From Bilabrum cf. latius (taxonomy: Eukaryota; Bigyra: Bicosoecida; Bigyra; Bicosoecida): a stretch of 64,000 nt of DNA. Position numbers and translations under genes: made by a program. The notes below the pieces were generated by a model. It did not search any database and was not told where the DNA came from. It was given only the letters and a program-made list of their open reading frames with translations. Below are positions 27,032-38,669 of the stretch, one piece after another (within the stretch, counting starts at the first letter, position 1; each line of letters starts with the position of its first letter). The DNA is taken from NCBI GenBank assembly GCA_965178125.1, contig OZ237763.1, positions 682,001-746,000 of the forward strand, given 5' to 3'.

Positions 27032-30000
27032 ATGGCCCGATCTACCAGGTCAAGATCTACAAAGACAGGGGATCCAAGCGATGGGGTTTCAACTGATATC
27101 AAGGTGCGATAAGAGGTTCCAACGGACGCCAATGAATCCTTGCGATACCCAAACGAAATCGGAGCCTACGACTGCTTTTTGAACGTTTTGTCGCAGCTTG
27201 GAGACAGAATCATTGCTGGTCGAGGGAAGGCTGCGAAAGTAGGAGTGGCGCGGTTCGTTGGTCTCGTTGACGTGAGATACTATCCAGCCCGTCGAGTTGA
27301 TTGCTTCAAAAGAAGGCTGATTGATCGCGTGCAATTTTCAGACCAAATGCAGGTTTTTCTGCGCGTGCACCTGATCTAGCGCAGTTTGCGAGCGGCGAGT
27401 GGGTTGGAATTGAGCTGGATGCTCCTGAGGGCAAGCACAACGGCACGCACAAGGGCGTCCAGTACTTCAAGTGCAAAGACAAGCACGGAGTGATGGCCCG
27501 AAAGACTCTTTGTAGAATATATCGCGGCAGCGGCTCGGACGGCGCAGGCGCAGGCGAGCAGGGTGGCGCGGCAACGGCCACGCCTGCCCGCCGCACACGG
27601 AGCGCGGTCAAGTCCACGCCCGCCTCTGCCGCCGCTGCCGAGTCCACCCCGGCCCGCCGCACCTCGTCTCGCACCCGCTCTGGGTCTGGCTCCCGCGCCT
27701 CGGCCCCGCCCAGCGCCGCCCCACCCAGCAGTGGCCGCAGCACGGGAGGGGCCACCGGGTCTCGCACCCGCACCCGCACCGCATCGCGCACCGCCCGAGG
27801 CGCCGGCGCGGACGCTCTCGCAGACGCGGCGGACCCGGGGTCCTCCGCCAAGCCCAACGTAAAGACAGTCGATGCAGCGGGTCCAGCCGCGGGGGGGATC
27901 GCAGCACGCACCCGCCGGACGAGAACTTCCTTGGGAGGCGCCGGCGGCGGTGCATCCACGGCGGCAGCAGCGTCGGCTCCTGCGCCTGCCGCCAGCGAGC
28001 CCCCGCCCCCGGCGGCCCCGCCAGCGGAGGGAGGCACCCCTTCCCGCAGCGGCAGGCTGGCAGAGCTCCGCGCCAAGCGAAGCGAGGCCAAAGCGTCGCT
28101 CAGCGCAAGGCAGGGAGGAGGAAGAGGAGGTGGCTCCTCTGGCGGTGAGGGGCCAGCGGCCGCCGCTGGCCGGCGTAGGCGTCGTAGGTCGGGGTCAGGG
28201 AGTACGGCCGGGTCGCCCGGCAGCGAAGTGGATGGAGATGGGGCTGACCTGGATGGCGACGGCAGCGAGGAGGATGAGGAGGGGGGGGCGGGTGAGTCGA
28301 GGGGGGCCTCGTCGGGTGCCAGAGGGCGCGGGAGGTCTGGGTCCAGGAGTGGCAGCGCGAGGCGAGCGCTGGACGGCGGCGGGGCGGGGGAACAAGGGAA
28401 GGAGAAAGAAGAGGAAATCGAGCGGTTGAAGAAGCAGCTGCACGACCTGGGGGCCGAGCTTGAGGCGCTGGAGGGGGCCAAGCGCGAAGAGGCCAGCAAG
28501 AACCAGGAGCTTGAGAAAGAGCTGGCAGAGGCAAAGGAACTGGCCAAGAAGGCGCTGGAAGACGCAGCGAAGTTTGAAGAGGATGCCAAGGAGGCTGAGG
28601 AGGAGGTGGAGGCCAAGCGAGAGGAGCTCAAGGAGGCCACCGATCTCGCGGGAGAGGTGCTGGCCGAGAAAGAGGCTGCCGACGAGGAGGTGGAGCGGCT
28701 GACGGCCAGGCTCAAGGTAGCCGAGGAGGCGGCGCAGGCACGCAGGGAGGAAGGGGGGGACCCGGGCGGGGACACCACCAAGTCGGCGTCACCGGACGGG
28801 GGCGGCACGTCAGCCGCGGCGCTTGCGGCGGCCCAGGGCGAGATGGAGGTGCTCCGTGCACAGATGGACCGCCTGAAGGTGGAGCTCAAGGAGGGGAGGG
28901 AAGAGGCGGAGCAGGCCAGGATGCAGGTGGAGGCGCAGGAGGCAGCGGCGAAGGAGGCAGAGAAGCAGGCAGAGGCTCTGGCCCAGGAGCTGGAGGAGGC
29001 GCGGGCCCAGGCCAAGAGGGCCGAGGACCAGGCCAAGAGGGCAGGCGAAGAGGCCCAGGCGGCGAGGGCCAGCGCGGAGGAGGAGGCAGAGGCGAGGCAG
29101 GCGGCAGAGGGCAAGGCAAAGCGAGCCGCCGCGGGAAGGGAGGCGGCGGAGGCGGCCGCGGAGGAAGCCAAGGCGAGGGCCCGGGAGCTCGAAGCAAAGC
29201 ACGCCTCCGGGGAGGAGAGCGATGCGGCTGCGGAAGCGGAAGCGGAGGCTAGTCGCCGCGTGGAGGAGGGTCGCTTGCGCCGGGAGCTGCAGCAGGCCAG
29301 GGAACAAATGGACGCCCTGGAGGAGCAGTGCGAGGCCGCGGTGCTCGGCAAGGAAGAGGCGGAGAACGAGCGGGACACCATGGAGGAGCAGAAGCTGGAG
29401 CTGGAGATCGAGATGGAAGGAGTCAAGGATGAGCTTGAGGCTGCCAGGGCCTAGGCGTAGGAGGCGAGGGCGGCGGCGGCGGCGGCTGCTGCTGCTGCCA
29501 ACGCCGGGTCTGGTGCGTCGGCAGGTCGCGTGGCGCCGGGCACGCCCTCCGGTGCCGGCCCACGAGGGGCCACAGCCGGCCCCTCGACCCCGGCCACGCC
29601 CGCCGCGCCGGCCTCCGGACAGGCCCTGTTCAGCCCGGCTGCCAAGACTCCCGACTCCATGGCGGCGCAGAACGCGCGCCTGCGGATGGCACTGCAGCGG
29701 CTCCGTGACCAGAGCCGAGAGGACGTGCAGGCACTCCGTGAGAAGCTCAAGGCGGCGAGGGAGCGCGCGGACGAGGTAGAGGCCGCGGAGGCAGAGGCGC
29801 AGGAGCTGAGGGCGGCACTAGAGGAGGCACAGGCGGACCTGGCTGAGGCCAAGGAGACGGCGGACGCGGGGTCTGCGTGGGAGGAGATGCTGGAGAAGAT
29901 GACGGCCCGCGGGATGGAGCTTAGGGAACAGCTGGACGAGGCCAGGGCAGAGGTGCAGGAGCTGGAGGAGCTGGTGCAGGTGGGAGACGAGTTGTATGCC

Positions 30001-33000
30001 GAGCAGGAGGAGACCGAGCGGCGCATGCAGAAGCAGCTGCGAGCGGCCAAGACGCGGCTCCTCGAGCTGCAGAAGGCGAGGACCAGCGAACAGGAGGAGG
30101 CACGTCGGGCCAGGGAACAGGAGAGCAAGCTAGGGGCGGCGCTAAGGGCAAGCCAGAGGGAAACTGCCAGGGCCAACGCGGCGCTGCGGGCGGCCACTGC
30201 AACAGGGGCCGCGGGAAGGAACCACGCAGCGGCCGCCGCCGGGCAGGCCGAGGCCGCCGCCCGCAGGCGGGCCCGATTGGCCGCGGCGCTGGCTCGCACC
30301 CGTGCCGCTCTCGTGCTGGAGCAGAGCCGGTCTGCACGCAAGGACGCCGCCGCAGGCGCCGCCTTTGCGCTTGTTCCCCGCGCCGTGTGGGCACCCTTCT
30401 CCGATGTCTCCCAGGCAGTGGCGCTGTCCCTGTCCGCGGGTCGGCTGCTCCGAGGGGTTCTCGAAGTGGGGGCCAGGGCGGGCCGAGGGGCGGCCCTTGT
30501 AGCAGCGGCTCTAGCGAGGGAAATGGAGGGGGTGCTGTCAGCTGGCGCGAGCTCCTCACGGTCGGCCTCCTCATCCACCTCCACCAGGCGGCGCACGCGC
30601 GCCGCGCGTGCGAGGGCCCTTAGGGGGAGAGGGAGTCAGTAGGCCGGCTCTGGCAGCGGGGAGGAGGGCCAGGCGCTTGCGCTTGCGCTGATGGAGTCAG
30701 CGGGCCCGCGGCTGCTGGAGTGGGGCGAAGAGTCGGGGTGCGGGGCCGGGACGGGAGAGAGCGCGATCGGGATACAGGAGTGCGAGGCCGCGTGCATCAG
30801 GGCTGGAGACCTCGCGGGGGCGCGGGCGGCTGCGGCAGGGTGTGCGCGGTCGGTCTGGCTGGTGCACTGCATGCTGGTGGGGGTGCATAGCGTCGGCGCC
30901 GGAGCGGGTGCCGGGTCTCGCGCGGGAAGGGGTGGTCTTGGGGAAGACTCTGACGAAGAAGAGGGAGAGGAGGTTGAGGATCCGCGGGCGGTGGATACCG
31001 GGGCCTCGGGCGGCAGGCAGCAGAGGAAGGACAGGGCGATACGGCGGGCCTGGGGTCTCGCAGTGGAGGCGGCGCTGGGAGGGTTTGCAGGTGTGCACCA
31101 GCGGCTGGGTGGGGCGGCGCAGCAGCAGCTGTTGGATGCCGCCGATGGGGAGGAGAGGGAGAGGGTGCTGGCTCGGTCCGTGGGCCACGTGCTGGCGGTC
31201 AGGGCGGGGCCGGTGCTGGGTCGGATGGTGCAGGCGCTCGAGTCGTCGCTGCAGTGGGCCGAGGGCACGGGTGATGCTGCGGCTGCGGCTGCGTTGGACT
31301 CGACTGCGCACCAGCAAGGTGCTTCAGCGGGCAGCAGTGACGGTGGCAGCCACACGAACACCGACATCCGGCCCGGCTCGCTGCTGGCCCTTGCGTGGGG
31401 CAGGGAGGAGAAAGCTCCAGGAGATGGCAGCGGCTCGGGGGCAGCGGGGGCCGGCGCTTCTGGGTCGGACCCGGTGCGTGCCGCAGTGCAGTGCAGCCGC
31501 GAACTCGACGCTCTGCTGACGGAGGGGCACCGGGCCAGGGGGCGGGACGGGGCCTGCGTCGGGCTGGGGACTTCGCTAGGCCCCCAGGACAGGGGCAGAG
31601 AGGAGGAAAAAGACGGGGAGAGTGATGGCGATGGCGGAATCGACGCTTAGGCCAGGCGGCAGGCGGAAGCCCAGCTCCGGGGCTGGCTGCAGGGACGGCA
31701 CGATGACGGCCCCGCGTCTCCCCGCGTGGAGCTGCTGAGGGCCTGGGAGCTGGAAGAAAAGGTGCTGGCAGCGGCGGAGGCGGGGGTGGCGGGGGCCCTG
31801 CGCGGCGCCGCGAGACTCCTCGGCGATGCGGAACTTCAGCTCGGGGGACTGTAGGCCGGGACTGGCGCGGGTGCGCTGGGGCAGTCGGAGGTTGCCGGCG
31901 CGGGCGATAGCGGCAGCGGTGAGGAGGACGAGGACGAGGACGGGGAGAATGGGGAGGGCAAGGGCAGTGATAAGGCAGCAGCTTCGGACGGAAAGGACGC
32001 ATCGCAACTGCAAGTCAGGGTGCAGGCACTCGCAAACGCGCTTCGTCGAGCAGGGTCGGTTAGGGAGGCGGCTACAGGGCTGGGGAACATCGCGGTGACT
32101 CGCGGGAAGGGGGCCCTGTCCGTGGGCACCGCACCCAGCGGTCAGGGCGCCGTGCAAGGGGCCGCAGATGGCGGGGTCGTGCTCCTGCGTGACGCCTGCG
32201 ACCTCCTGTGGGCGCACGGCGCGGCTGTTCCCTCGGCCGGTCTGCTGCAAGCGGGCGAGGAGGGGCAGAGAGGAGCGGCGCATGCGTCGGGCGCGGGGCC
32301 TGCCTTGGAGGCAGGCACCAAGTCTGCCCTGCTGTTTCTGCGCTGCAGTGCGCTGCACCCTAGCGCGGTGTCGGGTGCTCTCGATGCAGCGGTGGCAGCC
32401 GCACAGGCCTGGGCCTCTGGCGCGGGCGCGGGGCCATCGGACGTCAGCAGCAGCGAGGGCTTCGCTGCACTGGGTTCAGGTGGGCGGGGCGTAGCTGTCG
32501 ACGACGAGGAGGAGCAGGAGGTTGGAGCAGGGGCGAACTCCGAGTCGACCGACGAGGTGGAGAGCGCGCTGGCCTCAGCCTGTTCCGCAATGCGCGGCGC
32601 CCAACTGACGAGCGAGCCCGTCGGCACGGCATCTGAGAGGGACGGGGCAGGAGCAGAGGCAGCATCTAGCCATTCAGGAGGAGGAAGAGGCGATGAGCAT
32701 GCCGCCGCATGCCAGACAAGAGGAGACCCCCTGGATCCGGAAGGGCCTCTCTTAGCCCAAGGGGGGCACGGAGATGATGCCGAGGATCCGGAGTCGGAGC
32801 AGGGGGCCGCGGGAGAGCGCTGCGACACATTGAAGGGGGTGCTGGGCTCGCAGCGGGCCGCTGTCGCCGCCGCTGCCCAGACCGCGCGGCAGCTGTCCAC
32901 CGCGCGGGAGCTGGCCGCCGAGCTGAGCCACGACCTGAACCGCCGCCAGCGGGAGCTGCACGAGCTCCGGGCGCGGCAGAGCATCCTGGAGGCTAGATCC

Positions 33001-33912
33001 AAGGAGGCGCTGGCGGCGGGCGCCAGGGCGGACGGGGCGGAGAGGGCTTTGGTGGCGGCCAGGGAACAACTGCTGCGGCTGGAGGCCACGAGCGGGCAGT
33101 CGATGGAGCTGCTGCGCGGGGAGGTGGCTCGGCTGGGGCTGGAGCGGGAGCGGCTGAGGGGCCTGCTGCGGCAGGCGAACCTGGAGCACTTGCTCGTCGG
33201 GGAGGGCGAGCACGGCGAGGATGGGGCCGGCCAGGATGCGGGGGGCGATGCTGGGGCCAAGCAGCTGCAGCTGCAGCAGGCTCTGGCTGGCGCTGCGGGA
33301 GCTGCCGCGGGGGCCGCAGGCGGGGGGTCGGGCGGGGCGAGCGCGCATGCTGCCCTCGTTGCGGTCCGTGAGGCCAGGGCACAGGCATCAGCGCAGGCGA
33401 GCCGGTCTCTTGCCCTGGGGCTCGCGATGCTGCCTGCCCTCCCGCCCATCGTGACGGGCGCGGGGAGGGTGGTGGAGGCCTCTGCTGCGGGTCTGTGCGA
33501 TGCGGTGGGGGGGGAGGCCTGGGGGCCGGGAGACAGGGCCGCAAGCCTCCCCTCGGTGGGGATGCGGTTGGACGGGGGGACGTCAGCGAGGTCGGCTGGG
33601 GAGGGAGAGAGCAAGAAGGATGAGGACGAGGAGGAGGATTAGTTCAGGGGGTCGTCGTGGAGGGGCCACCGCACGTGGGTGCGTGGGAGAGCAAAGGCGC
33701 TCAGGAGGCAGTGCGACCAGGCGTACGAGCAGTTGCTTCTGCAGCGGGTCGCAAGCGCCAAGGTGCTCGCGGTTCGCGGCAAGGGGGAGGGTGCCGTCGG
33801 GAGCGAAGGCCAGCAGCTGGCTGCAGCGCAGCTGGCCCAGCTAAGGGCAGCCCGGCGTGCGAGGGCCCTGCAGGATCGAGCGAGCGCACTCCTCCGGACC
33901 GTCCGGGCGTGA
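27032..33912 (+). CDS. DCTN1: Dynactin p150-Glued-like CAP-Gly coiled-coil protein
   Basis: Three exons: 27032-27103, 27197-27271, 27385-33912 (introns of 93 and 113 bp, GTGCG and GTGAG donors, TCGCAG and GCGCAG acceptors), 2,224 residues, TGA stop. Exons 1-3 join in frame to give a CAP-Gly domain at ~25-95 (LGDRIIAGRGKAAKVGVARF, FASGEWVGIELDAPEGK, YFKCKDKHGV), the microtubule plus-end binding fold. A basic Ser/Thr/Arg/Ala-rich linker follows, then long Glu/Ala/Lys coiled coils at ~390-740 and ~800-990. The second resembles the conserved dynactin coiled coil (MELREQLDEARAEVQELEEL, then GDELYAEQEETE). Six TAGs are crossed (29452, 29458, 30640, 31648, 31852, 33640). Animal p150 is about 1,280 residues, so this copy is much longer, mainly through low-complexity insertions. 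A CLIP-type protein is the alternative; the coiled-coil match favours dynactin. Confidence 0.75.
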
Positions 33913-34078
33913 TCGTATGCATAGATTGGTTGGAAATCGCGCGGGAGAGAATAGGTCTGCTGGTCGCTCGTTCCGGTTTGACCGGCGAGGGGCGGGTGGC
34001 GGCCGAGACGCAATTGACAACGTTGGGGCTCGTATTCCGGACTGTGGCTGCAAGCGTATTTCTTGCGAAGACGTCATA

Positions 34079-37000
34079 ATGGCAGCAGGAGGTAGCACGG
34101 CTGATTCTACTACGCCCGTGCCGCCAAGAACGAGTATTTTGACTTCTTCGAAATCTCATGCTCCCATCGCCCACCACCACGCCGTATCTGATACGATGCG
34201 AGTGTGAGAGTACGAAATACGGATTCCATTCGGTTGCATTGGCTGCTTCGTCAGCGCATATGTGCTCCTACTTTCGAACTCTCAATATTGATCTGCATTC
34301 TCGCAGGTTCGAACAGGAGACCGGACCACCTATCCCGATCGAATGGGCTTGTAGAATACTAGAGGTGCAGCAAGCCGGTGAATTTAATCCCTCACTCGCT
34401 GGTCGGGCGGCGAGCAGTATCAGGCATGCGGCGGGGAGCGGGGACATGGAGTTGTGCAAGCCGAGCGCCGTGAGCGGGCTAGGCGTCGCCCTTGACAAGT
34501 GCATGGACGTCTTGCAAACAACAAGCACCTCATGGCCTAGTGGGTCCACGCTGAAAACATGCCCGATCGCGATCGAAGCGTTGCGAACTGCGGCGGGGTC
34601 CGCCGTCCAGCTCTTGAGCGCCATCGGAGAGGTTGGGTGGCATGAGCACCACGAAACGGAAGACGCCATGGTTACATGCGTCAAGCCAGTCGTTCGTGCT
34701 CTCTTTTATGGCCCTACGGCAGTGCACGACGCAGCCCTGTGGGCAATCGGCCACTTCAGCTTCCCGCCAAAGAAGCGGCATTCGTGGAGGAGTGGCCTCG
34801 TGGAGGTGGGCATGACATCGCCTGGCAGCCGAAGTGACTCTATGAACATCGTCAGCGTGCTCACAGCAGCCCTGAGGGACGGTTCCATGGAGAGGAGGAG
34901 GCTGGGTGCCACCGCCATCGCGAATCTCACGTGCTCAAGAAAGGGATTCGATGCCTTTTTGAAGGAAGAGGTGATCAGGCGCCTCATCATGTGCGTGCTC
35001 CCTCCGCACAGCGAGGAATGCGTCGAGCAGGCCTTCCTCTGCATATGGAACATCGCGTCGGGCCGGGGCAAGCCGCGCACCATGACCCACGACGCCGGCG
35101 TGCACAAGCACCTGGCCCCGCTCCTCTTCTCGTCCTTCGGAAGAACGGCGGAGTACGCCTCGGGATACATGCGCTCCCAGTTAGACGCAGGCGGCTTGGC
35201 CCCGGGCGGCGAAAACGAGAAGATCATACACGCAAGGCAGAGAGAACTGCTAGCGGAAAAAGGGCTGCTCGCCGGACTGCTCAGGAACCTGGGGCCCACA
35301 TGGCCCGTGGCAGCCGAAGAGGCCGCAGCGGCCATCTGGAACGTCTGCTACACGCAGCCACACCGCAAGATCGTGGACGCCGGTGCCATACCCCTGCTCA
35401 CAGCCATGGCCAAACGGGTGGACCAGCAGCGCCCCTTCGCCCTGTGCTGCGCCCTTGGTGCGATTGCCGCGCTGCTCAAGATCCCGGACGAGGACGTGGC
35501 GGACCAGGTGGTGAGCACTGGGGGGATTGAGGCGGCCGCCGCGCTGCTGATGCGCCCAAATCAGGAACGAATCCACGAGCAGGCGTGCTCGGTGCTGCTC
35601 GGGGTCTGCAAGGGCCCTGGTCGAGCGTCGAACCGCGCCCACGTGGTTGCGACGAGATGCTTGTCACCGGTGGGCGCGCTGCTGCTGAACGGCAACGCGG
35701 TCGAGAAAAGCGCGGCGGCACGATGCCTGAGGGCGGTGAGTGGGCAGAACCCCACCGAGTGCGACAAGAGCGAAGTGTCCCGTGGTACTGCTCGAGCCAT
35801 CCTGGCAGATCCCGTCGCTACGGCCGTGCTAGTGCAGCTGGGGTCTTCAGGGAGTCGGTCTGCTCTCTCAGAGCACCTGCTCGCGACCTTGTGGTGCTTG
35901 TTCGAGACGGGATGCCCCGAGGTGCGCCGGAGCTTTGTGTCCATCAACGATCATGTGCCGTCAATACTGGCAAAGATCAAGCAGAGCGCCCCCTGGTGCT
36001 ACTTGGGCATGGGCGCCCTCGCGGCGATGCTTGAGAACGAGCGGCTGGAGGAGGAGCAAAGGGGCAGTGCCGCGGCAGCGGGACAGCCGGAGAGAGAGGA
36101 ATCAGCCGCACCCAGTACAACCGCGTGCTTGGATGCAGTGGTGGCAGCGCAGGCACTGGATGTGGTCGACAGGATGCTTCCAGCGTACCGAGACAAACTC
36201 ACAGCGCGGCCCACCATGCCGGTGCAGGGCACACGACTGCTGCTTGAGGTGTGTCTCCGACGGAGGAGCGAGGCATCTACCTTGCACTCGCGACGATCCT
36301 GGTCTTGCGTGGCGGCAATGATCATGAAGTGCTGTAAAACAGGGAATGACAATGACGCTGTGCCGGAGGCATTCGGCCTGCTTCGGCTCGTGTGTGAGCA
36401 GCCCGAGGCCGTGCACGTGGCGATGACTGGAGAGTTTGTCAAATCCATCGAGAGGCTGCTTTAGGATCGCATCTCGCACGGAGAGCCTAATAGTAGGGGA
36501 CGGCTGGCGGTCCTGCATGCGCTCAAAGCGGTACATGCAGTCATGCGGACGCCAGGTGCGGCCCAGGCGTTAGTGTGCAGACCCAGCATGATCCGCGCCG
36601 TGGCAAAGAGCTACAGCCTGTGGCCGTCCGTGGGCCCCATCGCGGTTCTGCAGCGCATGGCCTCTCTGAACGAGGGTGGGAGGCTAGCGGTGTGCACCAC
36701 TGGCGGGCTCAGGGTAGGCACTGCTGCAGTGCGGTTGGGCGTGAATACCCGGGTGAGGCAGGCGGGCGTGCGGCTGCTTCGCAACCTGCTGTCCTCCACT
36801 GCGAACGCGAAGAGAACGGCTCGCCGACTGCGATGGGTGGTTGCCAGCAAGGATGCTTCCAGCGGCACGTTGCGCGGGCTTGGTGACCTCATGTGTGACG
36901 GCAGCATGCAGCAGGCCGGTGATGCAGCACAGTCCCTGCGGCACGTGCTGGCTGTGCTGGTGACCAGAATTGCAGAGAGACCAGCTGGCCGTCTCTTTCA

Positions 37001-37892
37001 GTCGGAAGATAACTTGACAGGACTGGAACGCGGGTAGAAGGAGTTTACCGATGGAAGTCTCGAGTCGGATCAGGCCCAGACTCCCAGCGAGCAAGGGACC
37101 GCAGGGACCACGGGCGACAGCGATGGCGAAGGAGATGGTGAGGCCCGTCAAGGCGATATAGGCTCCCAGTGTTCAGGTGGGGGTCCTGCAGGTGGCACCA
37201 GCTAGGCGCATGTGGCAGCGACTGACGCGGGGGATACATCGGATGCAGCAGCGACTGACGCGGGGGATACATCGGATGCAGCAGCGACTGACGCGAGGGA
37301 TACATCGGATGCAGCAGCGACTGACGCGAGGGATACATCGGATGCAGCAGCGACTGACGCGGGGGATACATCGGATGCAGCAGCGACTGACGCGAGGGAT
37401 ACATCGGATGCAGCAGCGACTGACGCGAGGGATACATCGGATGCAGCAGCGACTGACGCGAGGGATACATCGGATGCAAAGCATGAGGATTCCCACGAAA
37501 TGGAAAGCGGTCGATAGGATCTTGAAGAGACTTCTGGGCCAGACGCCAGCCCGGGTGCAGATGCAAGTGAGGCTTCGGCTGACCCAGACAGTGGGGCAAG
37601 TGCAGCTGGCCCGAGCAGTGGTGCGGGAGCAAGCTCCAGCGCAGCAGCCGCAACTGCCACCGGTAAAATGGAGACCGGCTTTGTACATAAGGACTCAGAA
37701 AAGTTCCTATCCGAGGACCTGGCTCATCAGCTGCGCGCCGGCGTGGACAGAGCCGTGGATCTACGCCTGGTGACGGCAGAGGTCGGCCAGACTATGCGTG
37801 GGTAGATCGATGCATTGGCTGAGGCACCCAGCCCATACAATGAGCCCCAGGCAAGCGACGCCTGGTCTGCGAGCAACGTGACAGAGGAGTAA
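34079..37892 (+). CDS. Armadillo-repeat protein with repetitive acidic C-terminus
   Basis: Exons 34079-34203 and 34307-37892; the 103-bp intron (GTGAGA donor, CTCGCAG acceptor) splits a GTG codon and the two exons sum to 1,237 codons. TAGs at 36462, 37035, 37203, 37515 and 37803 are sense; the stop is TAA at 37890, the only TAA terminator in the window. Residues ~100-1000 show armadillo/HEAT-like helical repeats with importin-alpha-style cores (LGATAIANLT, AFLCIWNIASG, AAAAIWNVCYTQPHRKIVDA). The importin-beta-binding N-terminus of importin alpha is absent, so I do not call it importin alpha. The C-terminal third contains eight copies of an 11-residue repeat and then a Ser/Ala-rich segment. 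Function unknown; protein-protein scaffold by fold. Confidence 0.75.
37209..37478 (+). repeat. 33-bp coding minisatellite, about 8 copies
   Basis: Eight near-identical tandem 33-bp units encode ATDA(G/R)DTSDAA in the frame of the armadillo-repeat gene. Copies differ mainly at one base that switches Gly (GGG) and Arg (AGG). The period is a multiple of three, so copy-number change keeps the frame. Confidence 0.9.
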
Positions 37893-37932
37893 AGCAGGCT
37901 GCAGTACACCGGGTGGTTGACGGTTGCAGCTC

Positions 37933-38425
37933 AGTTGGTGAGGCCAGTAATGTCTCTGAGATTGAGGTCGCGCGGTGGGCGCAGGACCCGCTCGAGGTGC
38001 AGGCTCAGATGCGACGTAGTGATGCGAAGGAGAGAGAAAGAGCGACTAGTGATGAAGAGCAGGAGCGGCGGCGACTCGGGGTGGGCGAGGTGGGAGGGCG
38101 GAGCAGAGAGAGAGGGCGAGAGGGGGGGGGGGGGGGGGTTGGGGGCGAAGCAGAGAGGGAGGGGGCGGCAGTTCACCAAGTGGGGATGAAATAGAGGAGG
38201 AAAAGATGATTGGTGGGGTCATCGGGCTGATACGGCGGATTGGAAGGGGGAGGCACAGGCCGGGCAGGTGGAGGTACGGGCATGTGTGTGACGAGTGGCT
38301 TGGATCAGGGGGATCGGATCACCCGACCACATGCGGACGAGGAAGTTGGGAGGTCACAATTGGACTTGAGCGGCAAACATGCCGTGTGCTATTCGGGCGC
38401 TGAGGGGCAGCGCTCGCCAGTTTTT
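37933..38425. repeat. Dispersed repeat, copy A (internally deleted)
   Basis: The left part (from 37933, AGTTGGTGAGGCCAG) matches 53138-53247. The right part (about 38165-38425, ending CGCTCGCCAGTTTT) matches 54285-54474 joined to 56130-56210. Between them copy A has only a purine tract with a run of about 18 G (near 38120), whereas copy B has the end of a reverse transcriptase gene. Copy A is best read as a deletion derivative. It begins 40 bp after the armadillo gene stop. The left end carries a tRNA-like A-box (GCAGCTCAGTTGGTGAGG); no convincing B-box follows. Confidence 0.7.
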
Positions 38426-38669
38426 CCTAATGATAGCAGTTGAGGTGTCCTTGGCAGCATTGCGCGACTTCTGGTAATGGGCTATAACTTTTACCAGATT
38501 GTGGGGGTCGTGTGCCCCAGAATAATACCAAAATACTGGGTAAGGACCACACAAAGTAGATCTATTGTCACTGACTTCTGGGGGGGATCTGATATTTTGT
38601 GGACTCAACTCAAAAGCGCACGCTATCACGAAGAAACATCTGGAACGAGGGCCCGGGACCTACCAGACT

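Noticed and set aside
27306-29426. 706-codon Ser/Ala-rich frame antisense to the dynactin-like gene
   Set aside because: A shadow produced by GC-rich codons of a coiled coil; no domain, and the sense strand has the CAP-Gly domain and introns in frame.
32142-33614. 490-codon antisense frame
   Set aside because: Composition shadow of the same gene.
37209-37478. CRISPR array
   Set aside because: The 33-bp units are strictly tandem without spacers and are coding.
34079-37892. Importin alpha
   Set aside because: Armadillo cores are similar, but the importin-beta-binding N-terminus is missing and the C-terminus is unlike the family.
37921-37990. tRNA gene at the left arm of the dispersed repeat
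   Set aside because: An A-box-like segment is present but I cannot fold a full cloverleaf or find a proper B-box.
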